Shown: one piece after another, positions 17,883-25,160 of the stretch
Layout: every line of letters starts with the position of its first letter
Numbering within the stretch: position 1 is the first letter of the stretch
Program-made: the position numbers and the translations under genes
DNA from: UBA10677 sp045654245
GTDB taxonomy: Bacteria > Bacillota > Clostridia > Christensenellales > Pumilibacteraceae
DNA: 39,319 nt
Assembly: GCA_045654245.1 (NCBI GenBank)
Contig: JAZOMX010000047.1
Coordinates: 1-39,319, forward strand
Direction of reading: 5' to 3'
Notes under the pieces: generated by a model
The model's input: only the letters and a program-made list of their open reading frames with translations
Database searches by the model: none
Told to the model about the DNA's origin: nothing

Positions 17883-20800
17883 TTACTTTTCTTTGATTAC
17901 GCTAATAATCGGAGAGGAGATAATGCCCATAGGTTTAAGCGAGTACTGATAGGTGAACTTATCGCCTTCCGTAAGCCATAGGTACGGTCCTATCCAACTT
18001 ACATCGTACTCGGCATTATGTAACGCAGAGAAACAGTTGTGGCGGTTACCAAATAGCGTAAAGGAAACGGTGTGTTTACCTTTTTTGAGCGGTTTAGTAA
18101 TAAGGTCGTAGGGCGCATAAACGATTTTACCCTCCGTTTCTCCGTCAACCGCTACACTAATAAGCGCGCCACGGTAAAGATTGCTATGAACTTTGAGCAT
18201 AGCGCCGTCTTCGGGAACTTCGACTTCGCAATCGTAGATTAGGTTAGCGCCGTAGAAAGGCAAGCCTTGAGGAACTACCGAGCCGAAACCGATTTGCGTA
18301 GTGGGGGCGATAAGAGTAGATTCACAACCCTCTAGTCGAACGCCAAACTCGCCCAAGATGAATGCGTTTTCAATATTCGTTCTGGGGGCAAGAGGTAGTG
18401 TAATCGTAACGGTATGTTTACCTTTGCCAATCTTGGGAAGAGCAATCGTTTTAATGCTCTCGTCGGTAAAGTATCCGTCGGTAACGTTTTGTATTTCAAT
18501 TCCGTCGAAGGTAACGAGCGCCATTTCAGCATCCTCGAGAGCAATATGAGCGCCTTCGACTTCGACCTCGCTTGCAAACGAGAAACGGAGCGTAACGGTA
18601 TGCTCAGGTTTTTCTTCGGGCAAGCACCACGGTTGCACGGAAGTTTTGGGCTGAATTCCCGCAAGTTTTCTTACCTTATTGTTAAGGCGTCTAATTTCTT
18701 CCGCCGGGTAGAACGGATTACCCGTGTCGTAAGTAAACTCGGCGATATCGAGAACAAGTACGTTGGGTTCGCTACGGCGGTAAGGAACTCTGCCCTTAAA
18801 GTCAACCGTGGAGAGAATTTCATATTCTTTTTTAGTCTCTTCGTAAGACTTTTTGCTCGTTTTTTCAAGGCGAATGAGGAACGAGTCGTGTAAGTAAGCC
18901 TCTTGATTGATTACCGTGTAACCGTTCCTAATAGTATAGGGAAGAGGTTTAGTTTCGCCCGTGAGCGTGTCGTATAACACGGGAGCGTAACTACCCTTAA
19001 TCTTGATTACGATATCCTTCTTTTCTACGCAGTCGGCGAGGTTGTAGTGTTTACCGTTGCAGATAAACAACCACTTATATGCGCCGTCGATACGCATTTG
19101 ATAGATATAGTTGTCGGCGGGGGTACCATTTTCGAGGGTAACCGAAATTTTTCTTTCGTCTTCTAGCGCGTTAACGAGAGCGAGAGAAGTGAACGGAATA
19201 ACGGTGCTCTTTTCATAAAGCGATTTAACTTCGTCGCTAGCCACTCCGTCAACAACGGTAGGACAGTCGCCCATAAAGATTATCTTTCCACCGTTAGCGT
19301 TAAACGCGGTAAGAGCGTCAAGCGTAGTTTTTCTCATACAAATCATAGCGGGAACGATGATGGTGGAGTATTTCATTTTGCCCACTTGCAAGGGAGTGGA
19401 TGCTTTCTTACATTGTGAGGGTAGTAGCGATTCGGAAATGAAGTTAAAGTCGATTTGCGAGTATAATAGCCAGTCGGTAACGTTTGAGAAGTTGTCTTCG
19501 AGTTGTTTTCTAGTAATTGCCGAAGTGTCGTTTGGACCGTAGTTGAGCCAGTAACTTTCAATCGGATGAATAACGGCTACTGAGATGTCAGGCTTACCGC
19601 GGGTAAGAGCGGTGTTAAGACGGGCGAAGTGGTCCTCGACGAAGGGGTACTCTTTGTACCAAGGAGATTGATAGAAGATGGACGCAGGGTAATCGCGTTT
19701 TGCGTCGCCTTTCATAGAAACCCACGATAGGTGCGGAACTCTAATCGTAACGCCTAAACACGCTTGCCAATCGCCTTGGAACTTATGCCCTCTAAAGTCG
19801 AAGTCCCAACCGGTAACTCCGTAAAGTTCGGAAAGCATACCTTCTTTACCCTCTTGGTGAACTACCGACTGGCATTGTTTTGCGGTAGTGAACTCAAGAC
19901 GGTTGCAAAGCATATCAATACCAGGAAGACCGAAGTACTTATACGCTCTCATAGCCTCGCCGATTTGGTGAGTTTGCGCTTGCAAGTTATACTCTTCCAT
20001 CATATGACCGGTAAGGGGTAGGTTGTTTTTGTCACACCACTTGCCGACTTGACCGAAAGCGTCGAAGAACATTTGGCAAATATGGTCGTGTAAGTGATAT
20101 CTATGTTTAGATGGAGCGCCGTTAGGTAAATCGAAGAATACTTCGGGTAGGAAGTCCACGATATCCTCTCCATACTGTTTCTTAAACGAAGAGGGAAGGA
20201 TGCCCGTCCAAGCGATTACCGCTTTGTCGTCGCCAGTTGCAATCGGGAGCGGTATGGAGCGTGTAAATTCAGGTTCATCCGTAAAGATGGCGGGAACCGT
20301 GCCGTTAAAATCGTCACCCACAGCGTCTTTATACGCCTCGTGAGTAACCTTAATAAATTCTTGTATAGACGGTTTATCGAGAGTATCGACGTAGGTGAAG
20401 TTGTTGTACCAGTCGGAAAGGTTAGTAGTAGAGCAGAAAGCGTAATATTTCTTTCCTTTCGCTTTTGCCGAGCGGTTAATTCTCTCGTAAGAGATAAGAT
20501 AGCCGTTTTCGTCAAGCGTAACGTCGTAAGCGCCTACGAAGTACGGCTTACCGTTGTCGATTGCTTGTTTTTGAGGCATTTCGTCAGAAAAGTCTGCAAC
20601 GGGAGAAATAACCTCTTTTTTGTCTTTGCCCGTTTTAACTCGTTTTGCAGGCGCAAAGGTTAGAAAACGCTCGCGATAGCGAGGATTAGCGGTAACAAGA
20701 CCGCCTGCAGCGCCACTCGGCCAGCGGTCCTCGTCGTATAACCAAGCGAGCATATCTTCTTTCTTCGCTTTATCTACGCACGCTTTAATAAGCCCTAAAA

Positions 20801-21014
20801 ACTCGTCGGACATATAAGCGTTGTCCATACCCGAACGAGAGTGCATATGGAATCCGCCGAAACCCATTTCTTTTAGGTATTCGATTTGTTTCGTAAGTAG
20901 TTCAGGCGTCATTTTACAGTTCCACGACCAAAACGGCGTGCCTCTGTATTCTGACGAGGGGTTGCGGAAAAGGTCAGAAGATAAGACCTTTTGCGTGTTT
21001 TTCTTATACAACAT
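17883..21014 (-). CDS. GH106-type alpha-L-rhamnosidase
   Basis: A 1043-residue protein, taking the ATG at 21014-21012, preceded by AAGGAGA, over an in-frame start 36 bases upstream. The N-terminal TIM-barrel region shows the family pattern: PFWSWNCKMTPE near residue 28, GFGGFHMHSRSG near 51, and AWLYDEDRWPSG near 88. Other catalytic-domain stretches include PAIFTDEPEF near 247 and TGHMMEEYN near 330. The C-terminal part is beta-rich with jelly-roll carbohydrate-binding features. Length fits GH106 (about 1000-1200). No signal peptide is evident. Known family activity is hydrolysis of alpha-L-rhamnose linkages, for example in rhamnogalacturonan. With two GH78 proteins in the window, this marks a rhamnose-glycan locus. 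It is monocistronic with its own promoter and terminator. Confidence 0.82.
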   Translation of the reverse strand: MLYKKNTQKVLSSDLFRNPSSEYRGTPFWSWNCKMTPELLTKQIEYLKEMGFGGFHMHSRSGMDNAYMSDEFLGLIKACVDKAKKEDMLAWLYDEDRWPSGAAGGLVTANPRYRERFLTFAPAKRVKTGKDKKEVISPVADFSDEMPQKQAIDNGKPYFVGAYDVTLDENGYLISYERINRSAKAKGKKYYAFCSTTNLSDWYNNFTYVDTLDKPSIQEFIKVTHEAYKDAVGDDFNGTVPAIFTDEPEFTRSIPLPIATGDDKAVIAWTGILPSSFKKQYGEDIVDFLPEVFFDLPNGAPSKHRYHLHDHICQMFFDAFGQVGKWCDKNNLPLTGHMMEEYNLQAQTHQIGEAMRAYKYFGLPGIDMLCNRLEFTTAKQCQSVVHQEGKEGMLSELYGVTGWDFDFRGHKFQGDWQACLGVTIRVPHLSWVSMKGDAKRDYPASIFYQSPWYKEYPFVEDHFARLNTALTRGKPDISVAVIHPIESYWLNYGPNDTSAITRKQLEDNFSNVTDWLLYSQIDFNFISESLLPSQCKKASTPLQVGKMKYSTIIVPAMICMRKTTLDALTAFNANGGKIIFMGDCPTVVDGVASDEVKSLYEKSTVIPFTSLALVNALEDERKISVTLENGTPADNYIYQMRIDGAYKWLFICNGKHYNLADCVEKKDIVIKIKGSYAPVLYDTLTGETKPLPYTIRNGYTVINQEAYLHDSFLIRLEKTSKKSYEETKKEYEILSTVDFKGRVPYRRSEPNVLVLDIAEFTYDTGNPFYPAEEIRRLNNKVRKLAGIQPKTSVQPWCLPEEKPEHTVTLRFSFASEVEVEGAHIALEDAEMALVTFDGIEIQNVTDGYFTDESIKTIALPKIGKGKHTVTITLPLAPRTNIENAFILGEFGVRLEGCESTLIAPTTQIGFGSVVPQGLPFYGANLIYDCEVEVPEDGAMLKVHSNLYRGALISVAVDGETEGKIVYAPYDLITKPLKKGKHTVSFTLFGNRHNCFSALHNAEYDVSWIGPYLWLTEGDKFTYQYSLKPMGIISSPIISVIKEK

Positions 21015-21048
21015 TTTCTTTCTCCTTATCAAAATTTGGGTTAAAAAC

Positions 21049-21076
21049 ATTGTATCATAACGGCAAAAATTGTCAA
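21049..21076 (-). promoter_or_regulatory. Promoter of the GH106 gene
   Basis: On the minus strand, TTGACA (21076-21071) and TACAAT (21054-21049) with a 16-base spacer, upstream of AAGGAGA and the ATG at 21014. Confidence 0.7.
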
Positions 21077-21120
21077 TAGTAAAATGTGAAAAAAATTATA
21101 ATTTTTTTGTGAAAAAAGTA

Positions 21121-21149
21121 TTGACTTTTGTTTTTTATTGTGCTAGAGT
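21121..21149 (+). promoter_or_regulatory. Promoter of the ABC transporter gene
   Basis: TTGACT at 21121-21126 and TAGAGT at 21144-21149, spacer 17, with an upstream TGC forming an extended -10. It is divergent from the GH106 promoter 45 bases away. Confidence 0.7.
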
Positions 21150-21199
21150 AAACCCAAGATAAGAAAACTTTAACGCTAGTTTTGGAGGCAAGGAAAGTA

Positions 21200-23044
21200 A
21201 TGCCAAAAGCAGAAAAGTTACGAGGAAAACATCACCCGGCACAAAGCACGGACGTTTTCACTGATGAAGAAGTAATTGCGCTCGAGCAAGATTTTATTGA
21301 CGTTTACGTAAATGGCGACGGCAAAATTAAGCCCTTAAAGATTATATGGAAGATGTATAAACCTTTTTGGCGTGGACTTTTGCTGTCGATTTTATTTTGT
21401 CTAATAAAACATTCTCCCGTTTGGGTTTTTCCAATCGTTACGAAGAATATTATAAATGCGATAATATACCAAACGGGTGACGCACTCGTTTCTACTATCG
21501 TAATCAACGTTGCGATTTTGGCAGGTCTTATAATAATGAACGTGCCGACGCATATGATACACGTCCATTTCCACTCGAAAGTGGTCAGAAAAGTAGAGGC
21601 TGGACTTCGTGGAGCGATGGTAAGAAAATTGCAACAACTCTCCATTACTTTCCATAAAGAAATGCAAAGCGGACGAATTCAGTCCAAACTAATGAGAGAC
21701 GTCGAAACGATACAAACTCTTTCGGCTCAACTTTTTGAGCAACTACCCGTTATGTGCGCAACGATGATAGTGGCTTTAGTTACGGTAATAACGAATAATA
21801 TCACCGTATTTTTATTCTTCCTCGTCACCGTTCCCGTCGCCGTATTTATTATGCGGATATTCCGCCGTGGAATAGGCAAGCGTAACGCTCAATTCCGTCG
21901 TGATATGGAGCGTAGTTCAGCAGGTCTTATGGATATGGTCGAAATGACCGAAATTACTCGTGCGCACGCTCTAGAAAACCGAGAGGTTAAAAAGAGAACT
22001 CATCAAATCAACCAAGTTGCAAACACGGGTTATCACCTTGATATGGTGCACGCACTATTCGGTTCTTGCACTTGGGCGTCGTTTACGCTATTCCAACTAG
22101 TTTGTTTGGCGTTTTCTTCGTGGATGGCATATCGCGGTATGATACTCGTCGGCGATATATCAATGTATCAGTCTTACTTTACCTCGCTTACGGGTACCGT
22201 TTCGGCGGTTATAGGTATGCTACCGATAATGTCGAAAGGCTTTGAGTCTATTAAATCTATCGGCGAAATACTTTCTAACCGTGACGTCGAAGACAACGCG
22301 GGAAAGAAGAAAATGCCCGAAATTAAAGGTGAGTTTGAGTTCAAGGACGTTTATTTCCATTACGAGCAAGACCAACCGCTACTTCGTGGACTAAACCTTA
22401 AAATTAGCGCGGGAGAGACGATAGCAATCGTAGGAGAGAGCGGTTCGGGAAAAACGACTATGCTCAACCTGATTATAGGATTTAATATGGCAAAGTCTGG
22501 CGAAGTGTTAGTTGACGGCGAAGATATACAAAATATCGACTTGCACTCCTACCGTCGCCACATAGCAATCGTGCCCCAAAATAGCGTACTGTTTACGGGA
22601 ACGATTAGAGAGAATATTTCTTACGGCATAAACGATATTACCGAAGAGAAGATATATTCGGCGATTGAGGCTGCGCAACTTACTAAGTTTATATCCTCGC
22701 TCCCCAACGGAATAGACACTATGCTCGAAGAACACGGCGCAAACCTTTCGGGCGGACAACGCCAACGCCTCTCAATCGCAAGAGCAATCATAAGAAATCC
22801 CGAAGTAATCATACTAGACGAGGCGACTAGTGCGCTTGATACCGTTTCGGAGAAAGAAATCCAAAAAGCAATCAATAACCTCGCTAAAGACAGAACGACC
22901 TTTATCGTAGCGCATAGACTATCGACTATCCGTAACGCAGATAGAATAGCGGTAATCAAAAAAGGCGTTTGCGTCGAACTCGGCTCTTACGACGAACTTA
23001 TGGAAAAGAAAGGCGAGTTTTACGAAATGCAAACCGCTCAATAG
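21200..23044 (+). CDS. ABC transporter, fused permease and ATP-binding domains (exporter type)
   Basis: A 614-residue half-transporter of the MsbA/LmrA-like exporter class. I chose the ATG at 21200 over an in-frame TTG at 21182, because the TTG overlaps the TTTGGAGG ribosome binding site. A charged N-terminal extension of about 50 residues is followed by a six-helix membrane domain (about 55-345). The nucleotide-binding domain has Walker A GESGSGKTT near residue 411, signature LSGGQRQR near 515, Walker B VIILDEATSALD near 535 and a switch His in VAHRLS near 565. All catalytic motifs are intact. As a lone gene it would act as a homodimer. Possible cargo: lipid, drug or peptide; nothing nearby decides it. 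Confidence 0.88.
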   Translation: MPKAEKLRGKHHPAQSTDVFTDEEVIALEQDFIDVYVNGDGKIKPLKIIWKMYKPFWRGLLLSILFCLIKHSPVWVFPIVTKNIINAIIYQTGDALVSTIVINVAILAGLIIMNVPTHMIHVHFHSKVVRKVEAGLRGAMVRKLQQLSITFHKEMQSGRIQSKLMRDVETIQTLSAQLFEQLPVMCATMIVALVTVITNNITVFLFFLVTVPVAVFIMRIFRRGIGKRNAQFRRDMERSSAGLMDMVEMTEITRAHALENREVKKRTHQINQVANTGYHLDMVHALFGSCTWASFTLFQLVCLAFSSWMAYRGMILVGDISMYQSYFTSLTGTVSAVIGMLPIMSKGFESIKSIGEILSNRDVEDNAGKKKMPEIKGEFEFKDVYFHYEQDQPLLRGLNLKISAGETIAIVGESGSGKTTMLNLIIGFNMAKSGEVLVDGEDIQNIDLHSYRRHIAIVPQNSVLFTGTIRENISYGINDITEEKIYSAIEAAQLTKFISSLPNGIDTMLEEHGANLSGGQRQRLSIARAIIRNPEVIILDEATSALDTVSEKEIQKAINNLAKDRTTFIVAHRLSTIRNADRIAVIKKGVCVELGSYDELMEKKGEFYEMQTAQ

Positions 23045-23059
23045 AATATAAAAAAGTAG

Positions 23060-23087
23060 AGGACTTATCCGAAAAGGGTAGGTCTTT
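23060..23087 (+). terminator. Weak terminator after the ABC transporter gene
   Basis: AGGACTTATCC (23060-23070), loop GAAAA, GGGTAGGTCTT (23076-23086) form an 11-bp stem with three G-U pairs. Only a short T-run follows, so read-through is likely. Confidence 0.5.
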
Positions 23088-23090
23088 TGC

Positions 23091-23119
23091 TTGCCAAAAA
23101 AGGTAAAGTCGTATATAAT
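23091..23119 (+). promoter_or_regulatory. Promoter of the AEC permease gene
   Basis: TTGCCA at 23091-23096 and TATAAT at 23114-23119 with a 17-base spacer. Its position inside the longest possible reading frame supports the downstream GTG start at 23162. Confidence 0.72.
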
Positions 23120-23161
23120 ATAGCATTAGATATAAAATTATCGATAGAGGAAGGCCAAAAA

Positions 23162-24142
23162 GTGTTCGCATCAATATTAAACCAAATGATTTTCTTGTTT
23201 TCGTTTATAGTTATAGGCTATATTTTCGCAAAGACCAAACTAATTTCCGAAGCGGCGGCGGGAGTATTGTCAAGACTAGAGAATATGCTCTTTATGCCTG
23301 CGCTCGTTATGGGTACTTTCATAAAGAATTTCACGATAGAAAATCTAGCAATCACTTGGAAACTAATATTATTAAGTTTTGGCGTGCTCTTTATTGTAAT
23401 CCCGCTTGCGATTTTGCTCTCTAAAGTATGCTTTAGGGATAAATATCGCCAAAATATTGCGACTTACGGGCTATGCTTTTCCAACTTTGCGTTTATGGGT
23501 AACGCAATCGTAATGGCACTTTTCCCCGATTTTTTCTTTGAATACATTATATTCACCTTACCGTTGTGGATTGTAATTTATCTATGGGGCGTGCCGTCGC
23601 TACTAATTTCGTCTGCGAACTCCCTCGTTAAGCAAAACCTCGCAAAACGACTAAAAACAATGATAAACCCTATGTTCGTTGGTATGATTATCGGTATGGT
23701 AATAGGAATAACGGGTTTGGGAAAAGCGTTCGTTGCGGGTGGCGTTTTAGAAAACAATATCGGAAAACTCATAACCGTAGCGGGCGATTGTATGTCACCG
23801 ATTGCTATGCTCTTAACGGGACTTACGATAGGAAAACTAGACCTTCTTGCCCTTATTAAAAACTGGAGAATATACCTAATTTCGGTAATGCGACTAGTCG
23901 TTGTTCCGCTTTTGTTCGTTTTGGTATTTGCTTTCGTGCCTCACGGCAAAATCTTTAGCGACGAATTCTTGGTATGCGCTATGTGTTCGATTTCTATGCC
24001 GTTAGGACTAAACGCAATCGTAGTGCCTGCTGCGTACGGAAAAGATACGACTGATGCTGCTGGTATGGCGCTAATTTCACATTTGTTGTCGATAATTACT
24101 ATACCTTTGCTGTTTATGTTGTTCCAAGCAGTAGTGTTATAA
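23162..24142 (+). CDS. AEC-family (auxin efflux carrier-like) permease
   Basis: A 326-residue membrane protein with about ten hydrophobic segments. It begins at a GTG preceded by AGAGGAAGG; the longer frame from a TTG at 23087 would include its own promoter and is rejected. The layout (two five-helix halves; NFAFMGNAIVMALFP near 105, MSPIAMLLTGLTIGKLD near 210, SISMPLGLNAIVVPAAYG near 275) fits the AEC/malonate-type transporter family. Members move organic acids such as malate, malonate or auxin-like acids across the membrane. An SGNH hydrolase starts 12 bases after the stop, so the two genes form an operon. Confidence 0.8.
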   Translation: MFASILNQMIFLFSFIVIGYIFAKTKLISEAAAGVLSRLENMLFMPALVMGTFIKNFTIENLAITWKLILLSFGVLFIVIPLAILLSKVCFRDKYRQNIATYGLCFSNFAFMGNAIVMALFPDFFFEYIIFTLPLWIVIYLWGVPSLLISSANSLVKQNLAKRLKTMINPMFVGMIIGMVIGITGLGKAFVAGGVLENNIGKLITVAGDCMSPIAMLLTGLTIGKLDLLALIKNWRIYLISVMRLVVVPLLFVLVFAFVPHGKIFSDEFLVCAMCSISMPLGLNAIVVPAAYGKDTTDAAGMALISHLLSIITIPLLFMLFQAVVL

Positions 24143-24154
24143 GGGGAGGAAAAT

Positions 24155-24937
24155 ATGGAAGAGAAGAGATATACCGTGTCAGAGTTGTATCCGAGTGGAT
24201 ACTGCGCGATATTTCGCAAGATTATGTGTATAGGCGATAGTTTGTCGTCCGGCGAGTACGAGTCCACAAAACCCGACGGAACTAAAGGCTATCACGATTT
24301 CTACGAGTATTCGTGGGGACAATATATGGCGCGTGAAATCGGAGCGGAAGTTATAAACGCCTCTAGAGGTGGTATGACCGCAAAGGAATTTATCGAAGGT
24401 TTTTCTGATTGGAAGGGCTTTTTCGGTCAAGAAAACGCTTGCCAAGCGTATATTATTGCGCTCGGCGTAAACGACGCCTCGAGAGACTACGCGACGGGAA
24501 CGATAGACGATATTTGCGACGAGGACTGGGAAAAGAACGCAAAGACTTTCGCAGGATATTACGGAGCGATTATTCAAAGAATTAAAATTCAGCAACCCAA
24601 GGCGAAAATTTTTCTTATGACTAGACCGGACGACTGTACTGATGGGAACGAGGAAAGAAGAGCGAAAATAGAGGAGCAAAGAGAATTACTGTTTGCTATG
24701 GCGAAGAAGTTTGAACACACTTTCGTTCTTGACCTTTACAAAAAAGCGCCCGTGTACGGCGAGGAAATCAAGAAAAATTTCTTCTGCGGTGGACATATGA
24801 ACGCGTTTGGATATCACTTTACCGCAAAACTCGTTATGCGCCTTATTGATGAAATTATTGCGTCCGATTTTGAGGAGTTCTCACAAGTTGGCTTTATCGG
24901 TAAGGGCGGAATGTATAACGCAAATCAAAAATGGTAA
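24155..24937 (+). CDS. SGNH/GDSL-family hydrolase
   Basis: A 260-residue cytoplasmic esterase-like protein. Block I with the nucleophilic Ser is CIGDSLSSGEY near residues 25-35. The block II Gly region is in INASRGGMTAKEF, block III is ALGVNDASRDY near residue 106 with the conserved Gly-x-Asn, and block V is GGHMNAFGYHF near 213 with the catalytic His. In block V the usual Asp three residues before the His is replaced by Cys-Gly-Gly, an unusual detail. Such enzymes deacylate lipids or glycans. It follows the AEC permease by 12 bases with RBS GGGGAGG, so the substrate may be related to what that permease moves. A promoter and riboswitch for the next gene begin 20 bases after its stop. Confidence 0.8.
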   Translation: MEEKRYTVSELYPSGYCAIFRKIMCIGDSLSSGEYESTKPDGTKGYHDFYEYSWGQYMAREIGAEVINASRGGMTAKEFIEGFSDWKGFFGQENACQAYIIALGVNDASRDYATGTIDDICDEDWEKNAKTFAGYYGAIIQRIKIQQPKAKIFLMTRPDDCTDGNEERRAKIEEQRELLFAMAKKFEHTFVLDLYKKAPVYGEEIKKNFFCGGHMNAFGYHFTAKLVMRLIDEIIASDFEEFSQVGFIGKGGMYNANQKW

Positions 24938-24956
24938 ATATATCCTCAAAAAAGGG

Positions 24957-24985
24957 TTGACAAAAATAAATAAATAGGCTATAAT
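24957..24985 (+). promoter_or_regulatory. Consensus promoter of the pfl operon
   Basis: TTGACA at 24957-24962 and TATAAT at 24980-24985, spacer 17: a perfect sigma-A consensus. Transcription should start near 24992, just ahead of the ZTP riboswitch. Confidence 0.9.
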
Positions 24986-24997
24986 TCAAGCATAAGT

Positions 24998-25081
24998 AAA
25001 AGAACTTCTCGCTACCGGTGGATAGGCGGAATTAACCGCGGAGGAACGAAAAGTTTTAGGTTAGCCGACCACCTGGGCAGA
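24998..25081 (+). promoter_or_regulatory. ZTP (pfl motif) riboswitch aptamer
   Basis: The RNA matches the pfl motif. P1 is AACTTCTCG (25003-25011) with CGAAAAGTT (25047-25055), one mismatch. P2 is GCGG (25026-25029) with CCGC (25036-25039), inside the conserved GGCGGAATTAACCGCGG segment. The conserved 3' segment GCCGACCACCTGGGCA lies at 25064-25079, the part that forms the pseudoknot and ZTP pocket. Members of this class sense ZTP, which accumulates when 10-formyl-tetrahydrofolate is scarce, and typically turn genes on. The gene downstream is pflB, the namesake target, so low formyl-folate would raise formate production. Recognition is by remembered consensus, not by a covariance search. Confidence 0.9.
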
Positions 25082-25109
25082 CGAGTATTCTGCCCAGGTT
25101 TTTGTTTTT
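25071..25109 (+). terminator. Expression-platform terminator of the ZTP riboswitch
   Basis: ACCTGGGCAGA (25071-25081) and TCTGCCCAGGT (25089-25099) form a perfect 11-bp stem, followed by TTTTGTTTTT. The 5' arm includes the aptamer's CCTGGGCA. ZTP binding and terminator formation are therefore mutually exclusive, giving an 'on' switch. Confidence 0.92.
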
Positions 25110-25160
25110 CTAAAGGGCAAGAAAACTCGCTCTTACGATTTGATTTTTGTGAGGTGCATT

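Noticed and set aside
23087..23161. Longer N-terminus of the AEC permease from TTG at 23087
   Set aside because: A good -35/-10 promoter (23091-23119) lies within it. A GTG at 23162 has an RBS and gives a start right at the first membrane helix.
25021..25110. T-box-like ACCGCGG segment before pflB
   Set aside because: The surrounding GGCGGAATTAACCGC and GCCGACCACCTGGGCA elements match the ZTP riboswitch, and the target gene is pfl.
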